DNA from: Gordoniibacillus kamchatkensis
GTDB taxonomy: Bacteria > Bacillota > Bacilli > Paenibacillales > NBRC-103111
Length of the DNA: 64,000 nucleotides
Assembly: GCF_000829455.1 (NCBI RefSeq)
Contig: NZ_JXAK01000033.1
Location: 1-64,000, forward strand
Direction of reading: 5' to 3'
This document shows, in pieces, positions 9,125 to 16,955 of the stretch (the stretch's first letter is position 1; the number at the start of each line of letters is the position of its first letter). The notes under the pieces are model-generated. The model was not told the DNA's origin. It saw only the letters and a program-made list of their open reading frames with translations, and ran no database searches. Made by a program: the position numbers and the translations under genes.

Positions 9125-10041
9125 ATGGTTATCAAGCTGGAGCGGCTTATTTCGATGATTTATATGCTGTTGAACAACGAGGTCATTTCTGCTTCTGCAC
9201 TGGCGGAGAAGTACCAGGTGTCTCAGCGGACCATTTATCGGGACATCGACGCCATTTGCGCGGCTGGCATTCCGGTGGTGTCGTACCAAGGGGCTAACGG
9301 CGGCTACGGCATCATCGAAACGTACAAAATGGACAAAAGCTTGCTCGGATCCCACGATGTCGGATCGCTCGTCACGATTTTGCAAAGCCTGTCGACCGTA
9401 TTCGGCGATGAGCAGGCGATGGATACCGCCCGCAAATTGCAAACGATCCGGAAAGACGATGGCGCCCCAAGCGTGCTGATGGATATCGGCGGCCGGCGCG
9501 CCTCGAACGCGTCGCTCCGTCTTTGCGAGCGGCCATCACGACCCGGCACGTGGTCCGGTTCGCTTACGTTAACGGCAACAATGAACGATCGGAGCGAAGC
9601 GTCGAACCGGCAAGCCTCAAGTACAAAAACAATGTCTGGTATATGTACGGATTTTGCCGCGAGCGAAACGATTACCGGGAGTTCCGGCTGTCGAGAATGT
9701 CGGATCTGGTCTCGCTGCCGGAGCAGTTTCAGCGGAGGCATGACGTCCCATTGGAACGAACCTCGTTTGAGCGCGCGGAGAGGGCCGATCCCGTAAATGT
9801 CGTGCTGCACTTTTCGGTGCAATCGCTGGCAAATGCGCTGGATTTTTTTTATGAAGGGGAGAAGAGCTTCCACCCGGACGGTTCGCTGACGATAACGTTC
9901 AAGATCGGCTCTATGGAAGACGCAAAATGGCTGATCCCGGCACTGCTCAGCTTCGGCGACCGCGTAGAGGTCGTTGAACCGCCCGCAATCCGGCAGGAGC
10001 TGAAGACGACTATCGAAAACATGCTGAGGCGGTATTTGTAA
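9125..10041 (+). pseudogene. WYL-domain transcriptional regulator of the DeoR/YafY type (frameshifted)
   Basis: Roughly 305-residue regulator. The N-terminal helix-turn-helix reads ISASALAEKYQVSQRTIYRDIDAI, followed by the GGYGI wing. The C-terminal WYL domain is in a different frame: AAITTRHVVRFAYVN, WYMYGFCRERNDYREFRLSRM. The frame changes between about 9500 and 9520, after PSVLMDIGG, and one lost base would repair it. WYL regulators bind DNA and an unidentified small ligand or nucleic acid. ATG 9125 lies just after AAGG and next to a good minus-10 (TATAAT, about 9084-9089). A TATAAT this close implies a short leader. Confidence 0.82.
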
Positions 10042-10079
10042 ACCAAAAAAATTGTGCGCATCAATAGGAGGCGAGTTCC

Positions 10080-10484
10080 ATGCAAGAAGAAAAGCAAATC
10101 ATTTTTAGGAGTCCGCAAACAATGCCGCCTGCGAATGGCTACACACAGGTTGTGGAAGTACGAAACGCGCGGACGATCTATGTTTCCGGACAGGTTGCTA
10201 TTAATCAAAATGGAGAATTGGTAGGTCCGGGAGATTTAAAAGCGCAAACAATACAGGTATTTGAAAACATAAAAGCAGCGTTGGAAGCATCCGATGCTAC
10301 TTTTGACAATGTGGTAAAATTGACGTTCTTTTTAACTGACATCTCCCAAATCCAAATGGTTCGGGACATTCGAGATATGTATGTCAATACAAAGCATCCG
10401 CCAGCCAGTTCGGCAGTTGAAGTGAGCAAACTGATCAATGAACACTTCCTGATTGAAATTGAAGCGATAGCAGTGGGGAAATAG
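10080..10484 (+). CDS. ridA: RidA family enamine/imine deaminase
   Basis: 134 residues of the RidA/YjgF family, which hydrolyses reactive enamine and imine intermediates from PLP enzymes. Family marks are TIYVSGQVAINQNGELVG, QVFENIKAALEAS, VVKLTFFLTDISQ and HPPASSAVEVSKL. The key Arg that binds the carboxylate (commonly in P-x-R-S/T) is replaced here by PPASSAVEV, so substrate handling may differ. ATG 10080 follows ATAGGAGGCG. The gene opens a short AT-richer stretch (to 11489) with codon use unlike its neighbours. Confidence 0.88.
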   Translation: MQEEKQIIFRSPQTMPPANGYTQVVEVRNARTIYVSGQVAINQNGELVGPGDLKAQTIQVFENIKAALEASDATFDNVVKLTFFLTDISQIQMVRDIRDMYVNTKHPPASSAVEVSKLINEHFLIEIEAIAVGK

Positions 10485-10529
10485 GTTTTACCGGCAGTAA
10501 GGTGATTTACCGTTTGTGAGGGGGAGAAT

Positions 10530-10976
10530 ATGGACGAATTATTATTGATGCTAAATAATCAGCAAATAGACTATGGAATCATCGAACATAGTATTCCCAT
10601 TCATACTGCACAGGAAGGTGCCGAATATTTTGGCATTCACATTGGACAAACTGCCCCGACACTAATTTTGAAGACAGAACAAGGATATTGTGCATTGATA
10701 ATCTCTGGCGATTACGGACGAGTCGAATTCGATTCGTTGAAGGACATCTTACAGACTCAAGAGATCAGATTAGCGAAACCTAAAGAAGTAGAACAAGTTA
10801 CCGGTTCTAAGATTGGAAGTGTATCATTAGTAAATCCCAATATCCCGACAATCATTGATAGAGGATTATTTCGATTTCCCTTTGTTTACGGGGGGACAGG
10901 GGTCTCGCAATCGACTTTGAAGATTCAGCCGAAGGATATAGAGAAATTAAATAATGTAGTTGGTTACATAAGGTAA
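10530..10976 (+). CDS. YbaK/prolyl-tRNA editing-domain protein
   Basis: 148 residues matching the YbaK/aminoacyl-tRNA synthetase-associated domain, which in studied members deacylates mischarged tRNA. Visible are the N-terminal IEHSIPIHTAQEGAEYFG, TLILKTEQGYCALIISGD, an RLAKPKEVEQVTGSKIGSV-type segment and the C-terminal YGGTGVSQSTLKI. The usual active-site Lys is probably the one in LKTEQG. ATG follows GAGGGGGAGAAT. AT-rich like the flanking RidA and GNAT genes and in the same direction. Confidence 0.82.
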   Translation: MDELLLMLNNQQIDYGIIEHSIPIHTAQEGAEYFGIHIGQTAPTLILKTEQGYCALIISGDYGRVEFDSLKDILQTQEIRLAKPKEVEQVTGSKIGSVSLVNPNIPTIIDRGLFRFPFVYGGTGVSQSTLKIQPKDIEKLNNVVGYIR

Positions 10977-11013
10977 AGATCAAGTGAAGCAAACATGTCG
11001 GGGAGAGATAAAC

Positions 11014-11489
11014 ATGGTAAATATTATTCAAGCTTCTACAGATGATCATTACAAACAAGCGAGAGAACTTTTTACCGAATATGCTAAGTCCTTGGACATT
11101 GACTTGGCGTTCCAAAATTTTGATGAAGAATTGAAAAGTATTCCTGGAAAGTATGAGACTTCAACAGGCGGATGTTTACTGTTGGCTGCAGATAACCAGT
11201 ACCCGATAGGTGTGTGGCTATAAGGAGAATAGATGACAACATATGCGAAATGAAGAGATTGTACGTCAAACCGGACTGGAAGGGACAAGGAATTGGAAAA
11301 AGGTTAGCCGTTTCTATTATTGAAGAAGCTAAAGCTCGCGGCTATTGCTTTATGCGGCTTGATACCTTGTCAACAATGAAGGCGGCAATCTCACTATATG
11401 AATCCTTGGGATTTTACAAAATTGACCCGTATATATTTAATCCGATTGAAGGAGCAATATATTTGGAATTGGATTTATCAAAAAAATGA
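11014..11489 (+). pseudogene. GNAT N-acetyltransferase (frameshifted)
   Basis: About 158 residues of a GNAT acetyltransferase. The first part (MVNIIQASTDDHYKQARELF to NQYPIG) is in one frame. The acetyl-CoA-binding part (CEMKRLYVKPDWKGQGIGKRL, then ISLYESLGFYKI) is one frame earlier. A single T missing in the TT of a Gly-Cys codon pair near 11211 restores YPIGCVAIRRIDD. ATG 11014 follows GGGGAGAG. Substrate unknown. Third member of the AT-richer trio. Confidence 0.8.
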
Positions 11490-11498
11490 CGGTAATTG

Positions 11499-11541
11499 AA
11501 AAAAAGCAGTGGCAGACTACGTAGCTGCCGCTGCCTTTTTT
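11499..11541. terminator. Bidirectional terminator between the GNAT gene and the efflux pump
   Basis: Stem AAAAAAGCAGTGGCAG / CTGCCGCTGCCTTTTTT (imperfect) with A and T runs on the two flanks, placed between converging genes. Confidence 0.75.
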
Positions 11542-11544
11542 CAC

Positions 11545-13107
11545 TCAATGAGAAGCTGCGTAATCCCCAGCTTCCGCTTCAGTTCCCGCTTCCGCTTTCG
11601 CCTCCGCTGCCGCGACCATCTTCTCGCCGCCCATGAAGAAGGCCGCCACGAACGCCAATACGGCCGGAACGAGTCCCCACGCAAACGTGTAAACGATGGA
11701 AGAAGCGAGCCCCTCCTTGATGATTCCCAGCGCGTGCAGCGGAAGCTGCGCACGCGTTGCGGGGTCCAGCAGCACGTGCGGATCGCCGATGTCGGTACCC
11801 TTCGGCATGCCGGTTAGCGCATTCCCCGCCAGCGCGTACGTCAATTTGCCCGTGAGCGAATGGTTCTGGATGATGCCGAATACGGTAATGCCGACGGCCA
11901 TGCCGAGTGAACGGAGGAAATTGAGCGTCGAGCTCGCCACTCCCCGTTGCGCCGGGGGGAACGTGTGAACCGCCGCGTTGGTCAGAACGGAGAAAGAAGC
12001 GCCGATGCCGAGCCCTACCAAAATCATATAGACGGTAACAAGCCATCGCGGCGATTCGCTCGTTATGGTGCTCAGCAGCGCAATGCCCATAGCGAGCAGG
12101 AGCAAGGTGGAAACCATAAGCAATCTGTACGACAGTTTCGTCAGCAACGCGCCGGCACCTGCGGCCGTAACGACTGAAGCGAGCATCATCGGCAGCAGCA
12201 TCAGACCCGAATTCGTTGCCGTACCGCCGAGAACCCCTTGAATAAAAATCGGAATATAAGCGGATGCCGTAATGAACGCAGCGCCGCTCAGCATGCCGAT
12301 GACATTGCTTGCTGTGTAAAGGCGGCTTTGGAACATGCGGAACGAGATGATCGGCTCTTGCGCGCGCTTCTCCGCCCATAGGAACAACGCGGCAAACAGG
12401 ACGAAGCCCGCAAACAAGCTGGCGATCGGAACCGAGTTCCATGCATACTGCTTCCCGCCAAGCTCCATCGCGAAAATGAGGCAGACGACCGCACCGACCA
12501 AAGTGACGGCGCCTATATAATCGATCCTCTGATTGTTGTGTACGCGCGATTCTTTATAGAACAGCGCGATCATGGCAAAAGCGAGCAGCCCGAGCGGCAA
12601 GTTAATAAAGAAAATCCATTCCCACCGGATAAAGTCGGTGATGTAAGCCCCGAGCAGCGGTCCGAGAATGCTCGACAGGCCGAACACGGCGCCGAACAAG
12701 CCGTTCAGCTTGCCGCGGTTTTCCGGAGTCGTCGCATCGAACATAATCGTAAACGCGATCGGCACCAAGGCGCCTCCGCCGATCCCTTGCACGGCCCGAT
12801 AAATGCTGAGCTGCACGATCGATTGCGCCGTTCCGCAAAGGATGGAGCCGAGCATGAACACCAGTATCCCGAACACGAAAAAACGCTTGCGCCCGTACAT
12901 ATCCGACAGCTTGCCGAATATCGGCATTCCGGCCATTTCCGCCACCATGTAGGCCGAGGTGACCCATACGAATTTGTCGAGCCCTCCCAGCTGGCCGACA
13001 ATCGTTCCCATCGCGGTCGCCACGATCGTGTTATCCATCGAAGCCATAAGGATCGCCAGCAGCAGGCCGGCGACGATATACCCGGTTTTGTGTTGCGTTG
13101 CACTCAT
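11545..13107 (-). CDS. MFS multidrug efflux transporter, DHA2 (14-TM) family
   Basis: 520-residue proton-driven efflux pump with 14 predicted membrane helices. Motif A is GKLSDMYGRKRFFVFG and motif C is GLSSILGPLLGAYI. The first helix carries the family's MASMDNTIVATAMGTI, with an Asp in the membrane (D1 motif). The C-terminal tail is an Ala/Glu-rich stretch. ATG 13107 follows GGAGGAAACG. No regulator is adjacent, but an inverted repeat sits in its promoter region (13169-13186). Confidence 0.92.
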   Translation of the reverse strand: MSATQHKTGYIVAGLLLAILMASMDNTIVATAMGTIVGQLGGLDKFVWVTSAYMVAEMAGMPIFGKLSDMYGRKRFFVFGILVFMLGSILCGTAQSIVQLSIYRAVQGIGGGALVPIAFTIMFDATTPENRGKLNGLFGAVFGLSSILGPLLGAYITDFIRWEWIFFINLPLGLLAFAMIALFYKESRVHNNQRIDYIGAVTLVGAVVCLIFAMELGGKQYAWNSVPIASLFAGFVLFAALFLWAEKRAQEPIISFRMFQSRLYTASNVIGMLSGAAFITASAYIPIFIQGVLGGTATNSGLMLLPMMLASVVTAAGAGALLTKLSYRLLMVSTLLLLAMGIALLSTITSESPRWLVTVYMILVGLGIGASFSVLTNAAVHTFPPAQRGVASSTLNFLRSLGMAVGITVFGIIQNHSLTGKLTYALAGNALTGMPKGTDIGDPHVLLDPATRAQLPLHALGIIKEGLASSIVYTFAWGLVPAVLAFVAAFFMGGEKMVAAAEAKAEAGTEAEAGDYAASH

Positions 13108-13168
13108 CGGTTCGTTTCCTCCAAAATGTGTTGGTTTTGTTTACAGGATCAATGATAGCGGAGGAACT

Positions 13169-13186
13169 CTGACAGCATTGTGTCAG
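13169..13186 (-). promoter_or_regulatory. Candidate operator upstream of the DHA2 pump
   Basis: Perfect inverted repeat CTGACA-N6-TGTCAG, 62 nt upstream of the pump start and just upstream of a possible minus-10 on the minus strand. It resembles a TetR- or MarR-type operator, but no cognate regulator is nearby. Confidence 0.35.
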
Positions 13187-13265
13187 TGTTTTCGGGCATA
13201 TCGCGAAGAATAAGTTGCTGTTTCCCGGAATATGAATGAGGCTGAGAATCGGAGGAGGTATGGGA

Positions 13266-15191
13266 ATGAGCAGAGCTTCGATCCAAGCTTTAGTCCGCGC
13301 GCCGCGGAAAGCTCCGAAGCGGTTGCGATGGGCATGTTCGCTGTTGCTGGTTTGCCTGGCCGTGTTCGGTGCGGGAGCTTTGCCGCAGGCATCGGCCGCC
13401 GAAGACTTCAACGGGGAAGCGGCGACTGCGGTATCCGTTCTGCAAAGCTGGTACAACGGGAGCACGTACAATTCGACGGGATGGTGGAACTCCGCCAACG
13501 CGCTCGAAGCAACGATCGATTACATGATGCGGTCCGGATCTACCACTTATTTAAGCGACTTGACGAATACTTACAACGCTAACCACAGCGGCAATTTCCT
13601 CAACAATTACTATGACGACGAAGGCTGGTGGGCGCTCGCCTGGATCAAGGCGTACGACCTGACCGGAGACGCCAAATATTTGGACCAGGCCAAAACGATT
13701 TTCAGCGACATGACCGGCGGTTGGGACAGCACGTGCGGCGGAGGCATTTGGTGGAGCAAGGATCGGACTTACAAGAACGCCATCGCCAACGAACTGTTTC
13801 TGACGGTCGCCGCCAAGCTGCACAACCGGGTTGCGGGCGATTCTACCTATTACAACTGGGCGAATCAGGAATGGAACTGGTTTAAAAACAGCGGCATGAT
13901 CAACAGCTCGAATCTGATCAACGACGGCTTGACGAGCGGCTGCGCCAACAACGGGCAAACGACGTGGACGTACAATCAGGGCGTCATTTTGGGCGGCCTT
14001 GTCGAGTGGAATGCAGCGACGAAGGACGCTTCGCTGCTCACGACCGCCCAGAACATCGCGAACGCCGTCATGAACAGCACGACGCTGACGAAAAACGGCA
14101 TCCTGACGGAGCCGTGCGAGGCGAGCGGCTGCGGAGGCGACGGGCCGCAGTTCAAAGGCATTTTCATGCGGTATCTGAAAGTGCTGTACGACCGGACCTT
14201 GAATGCCGGCTACCAAACCTACATGCAGAACAACGCCCATTCGGTCTGGGCAAGCGACCGCAACGCATCCAATCAGCTCGGTCTCAAATGGGCGGGGCCG
14301 TTCGATTCCGCCGACGCGGCGCGGCAAAGCTCCGCGCTTGACGTACTCAATACGCAAGTGACGGAAACGCAAACCGTCGATCTGGCGCTCGGAAAGACGG
14401 CGACGGCGAACGGAACGGCATGCGCGTCGTCGGAAGGGCCGGGCAACGCGGTGGACGGCAATACGACCGGGACCAAATGGTGCCAAGGGGGCTCCGGAGG
14501 GCAGACGCTGACGATCGATCTCGGCTCGGCCCAGTCCGTGTCGCAGCTATTTCTGTATTTTGCTGGAAGCGGCGGGGAGGACCCGGGGTATAACATTCGC
14601 GATTACAATATCCAGATCGGTGACGGCACGAACTGGACGACAGTTGTGACCAAATGGGGCAACATCGGCAATGTCGTATCGCATGATTTCAATGCAGTCA
14701 CCGGCCGATACATCAAGATGAACGTGACGACCGCCCAGACTTCGACAAGCAACCTCGCCGCCCGTCTCTATGAGCTGAAAGCGAGAGGAAGCGCGGCGAC
14801 ATCCCAGTATGAGGCGGAATACGGAACGCTGCACAGCTTGTCGATCGAATCGAAATATAGCGGATATACAGGCACGGGCTATGTGGCCGGATGGAACGCC
14901 GACGGGCAGTGGGTCGATATTAGCGTCAACGCCGCTTCGGCGGGAACCTACAAGCTGACATTCCGCTATGCGGGCGGCGCCGGGAACGCTTCGCGCTATG
15001 TTTACGTCAACGGAGCGGGGGTCGTGAACAACTTGTCGTTTCCGGGCACCGGCAGCTGGAGCAGTTACAGTACGGTCACCGTAACGGGAGTCCAGTTGAA
15101 CGCGGGAAGCAACACGGTCTCGCTCATTTACAACAGCAGCAATGGGAGCACGAATTATTTGAACTATGACAATCTTACGGTGTCGCAATAG
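13266..15191 (+). CDS. Secreted GH76 alpha-1,6-mannanase-like enzyme with two carbohydrate-binding modules
   Basis: 641 residues. An N-terminal signal peptide (KRLRWACSLLLVCLAVFGAGALPQASA) is followed by a GH76 catalytic domain at roughly 45-365, with the Asp-Asp pair in NNYYDDEGWWALAW, WDSTCGGGIWWSKD, and WTYNQGVILGG. A discoidin or F5/8-type-C module (about 375-510, starting LALGKTATANG) and a C-terminal CBM6/35-like module (about 515-640, YEAEYGTL to LNYDNLTVSQ) follow. GH76 enzymes cut alpha-1,6-mannan, e.g. of fungal or actinobacterial origin. GGAGGAGG lies 7 nt before ATG 13266. Monocistronic, with a strong terminator behind it. Confidence 0.92.
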   Translation: MSRASIQALVRAPRKAPKRLRWACSLLLVCLAVFGAGALPQASAAEDFNGEAATAVSVLQSWYNGSTYNSTGWWNSANALEATIDYMMRSGSTTYLSDLTNTYNANHSGNFLNNYYDDEGWWALAWIKAYDLTGDAKYLDQAKTIFSDMTGGWDSTCGGGIWWSKDRTYKNAIANELFLTVAAKLHNRVAGDSTYYNWANQEWNWFKNSGMINSSNLINDGLTSGCANNGQTTWTYNQGVILGGLVEWNAATKDASLLTTAQNIANAVMNSTTLTKNGILTEPCEASGCGGDGPQFKGIFMRYLKVLYDRTLNAGYQTYMQNNAHSVWASDRNASNQLGLKWAGPFDSADAARQSSALDVLNTQVTETQTVDLALGKTATANGTACASSEGPGNAVDGNTTGTKWCQGGSGGQTLTIDLGSAQSVSQLFLYFAGSGGEDPGYNIRDYNIQIGDGTNWTTVVTKWGNIGNVVSHDFNAVTGRYIKMNVTTAQTSTSNLAARLYELKARGSAATSQYEAEYGTLHSLSIESKYSGYTGTGYVAGWNADGQWVDISVNAASAGTYKLTFRYAGGAGNASRYVYVNGAGVVNNLSFPGTGSWSSYSTVTVTGVQLNAGSNTVSLIYNSSNGSTNYLNYDNLTVSQ

Positions 15192-15195
15192 GATG

Positions 15196-15241
15196 TCAAA
15201 AAGCGCACAAAGCCTGCCGCAGCAGGCTTTGTGCGCTTTTA
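15196..15241. terminator. Bidirectional terminator between GH76 and the chemoreceptor
   Basis: Near-perfect stem of about 19 bp, AAAAGCGCACAAAGCCTGC / GCAGGCTTTGTGCGCTTTT, with a CGCA loop. It serves both converging genes. Confidence 0.9.
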
Positions 15242-15254
15242 TCGGGCGAAGGAA

Positions 15255-16670
15255 CTAGATTTTGGCTATCGATTGATTCAGCGTTTCCGCCATTTGGGCC
15301 AGCGACTGCGATGTCGATGCCGTTTCCTCTACGCTGGCCGCCGTTTGCTCGGCTACTGCGGCGATGCTTTCGACGGAGATGAGCACCTCGTTCGATTGGG
15401 CGGCTTGCTCCTCGCTGGCGGCGGCGATTTCCACGACTTTGCCGGCGGTTTCGGTCAGCTGCGACACGATGCGCTCGAACGCTTTGCCCGTCTCCTGCGA
15501 CAGGGCCACTCCTTCCACAACCGCCCGGACGCTTTGCTCCGTATTTTTCTGCATGCCTTTAATGATGGCCGATATTTGTTTCGTCGCTTCGCCGCTCCGT
15601 TCGGCCAGCTTGCGCACTTCGTCGGCGACAACCGCGAAGCCGCGGCCTTGTTCGCCCGCGCGCGCCGCTTCGATAGCGGCGTTAAGCGCCAGCAAATTCG
15701 TCTGATCGGCAATATCGCTGATAACTTCGATGATTTCGCCGATTTTCCGGGAATCTTCTTCAAGATGGGACATTTGCTTGTTGACCTGATCCATGCCGTT
15801 AATCGAGTTTCGCACCGTCTGGCCGCCTTCATGGGCAATTTGTACGGTTTTATTGGCGTAATCGGCGGCGAACTCGGCGCTTTCGGCAACGGTGTTGATG
15901 GCTGTGGACATTTCTTTGATCAGCTCGGTCATGTTTTGCGCCGCAGTGGCTTGAGCCGTCGCCCCGCTGGCGATTTCCTCGGTGCTGGCGGATATTTCCT
16001 GGGCCGCGGCGGATAAGTTTTGCGACGAATCGTAGACGGCCTGGACGACCGTTTTCAAGGCGCGAAGCATGATCAGCGCGAAGGCGACGCTAATCACGAA
16101 ACAGATCGCAATAACGGTGAAGATGATGAAATTATCGCGGCTAGCTTTGCTGTGTATGCTATCCGTAGTGGCGTCAATCTGCTTGTCCAGCTTGTCCAGC
16201 GAATCGGCGACAATCGGGTCGAGTTCTTTGCGGGCATCCCGCTCTTCCCCGAAGTGGAGCTTGATCGCTCCGTCGCGGTCTCCGCTGCCGTAAGCGTCGA
16301 TGACTTTTTTGCTGGCGGCCGAGAAGACGGCGAAGTTTTTGCTCACTTTATCCGCGGTTTGCAGTTCTTCTTTATTCAAACCGTTCAGCTGTTGAATGCT
16401 CTTCAAAAAGCTGTCCACGTCGGCAGTTTTGTTTTTGATTTCCTGCAAATAGCTTTGATCGCCTTGAAGCAGGTAGCCTCTCTCGTCGTTCGACAGGCCG
16501 GCCAGGCGGAACTGGATCGATTTCAGGTAGAATCGGTATTCCTGCTTGTCCAGGATGGCGTCGTAGCTCTTTTGAGTTTGCAGATTATTGACGTAGCCAT
16601 AAATCCCGATGAACAAAATAAAACCAACCAAAGCAGCAAGCACGCTTACCAGTTTCGTTTTCAATCTCAT
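15255..16670 (-). CDS. Methyl-accepting chemotaxis protein (4HB sensor), c-di-GMP riboswitch controlled
   Basis: 471 residues. TM1 lies at about 8-28, then a roughly 150-residue helical extracellular domain of the four-helix-bundle type ([20 protein letters not shown] ... [13 protein letters not shown]). TM2 is [22 protein letters not shown]. The signalling domain has hairpin tip [19 protein letters not shown] and [18 protein letters not shown]. No clear HAMP is visible between TM2 and the first signalling helix. ATG 16670 is preferred (GGGGGA 8 nt upstream) over TTG 16688. The mRNA leader contains a GEMM-I riboswitch followed by a terminator, so expression should respond to cyclic di-GMP. 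Confidence 0.92.
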   Translation of the reverse strand: MRLKTKLVSVLAALVGFILFIGIYGYVNNLQTQKSYDAILDKQEYRFYLKSIQFRLAGLSNDERGYLLQGDQSYLQEIKNKTADVDSFLKSIQQLNGLNKEELQTADKVSKNFAVFSAASKKVIDAYGSGDRDGAIKLHFGEERDARKELDPIVADSLDKLDKQIDATTDSIHSKASRDNFIIFTVIAICFVISVAFALIMLRALKTVVQAVYDSSQNLSAAAQEISASTEEIASGATAQATAAQNMTELIKEMSTAINTVAESAEFAADYANKTVQIAHEGGQTVRNSINGMDQVNKQMSHLEEDSRKIGEIIEVISDIADQTNLLALNAAIEAARAGEQGRGFAVVADEVRKLAERSGEATKQISAIIKGMQKNTEQSVRAVVEGVALSQETGKAFERIVSQLTETAGKVVEIAAASEEQAAQSNEVLISVESIAAVAEQTAASVEETASTSQSLAQMAETLNQSIAKI

Positions 16671-16711
16671 CGACCCATTCCCCCGCAATATGTAATATGG
16701 TGCATAAAAAC

Positions 16712-16739
16712 AAAAAAACGGCTTGAATCAAGCCGTTTT
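16712..16739 (-). terminator. Riboswitch-controlled intrinsic terminator
   Basis: On the minus strand, AAAACGGCTTGA pairs with TCAAGCCGTTTT and is followed by seven T. It lies directly 3' of the riboswitch aptamer and 42 nt before the chemoreceptor start. This is the expected place for a ligand-controlled expression platform. Confidence 0.85.
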
Positions 16740-16840
16740 CCGGCTTTTCGGCGGCCCGGCGGTCATAGTTCGTACTTGGAACCTTAGACCCGTAGCTTTG
16801 CGTCCCTGCCTTTCGGCAAGTTTGCCTTTATCGAAGCGAT
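16740..16840 (-). ncRNA. Cyclic di-GMP-I (GEMM-I) riboswitch
   Basis: Read on the minus strand, the GEMM-I core appears in order: GGCAAAC, a short stem capped by a GAAA tetraloop (TTGCC GAAA GGCAG), GGGACGCAAAGC, a second helix starting with ACGGGTCTAAGG, and a closing CGCCGG segment. The tetraloop, the GACGCAAAGC strand and the CUAA element are the family's diagnostic conserved bases. It lies in the leader of the chemoreceptor gene, downstream of a GGDEF-EAL gene. Whether ligand turns expression on or off cannot be read from sequence alone. Confidence 0.88.
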
Positions 16841-16955
16841 AAAATAGACGATATGAATATGTAAGCGGTACTAATTTATATTATAATGGGGCGTTTTTGG
16901 AAATCAACAAAATACGACAAAATAATTGAAATATTTTGACATGATTCGATAATTC

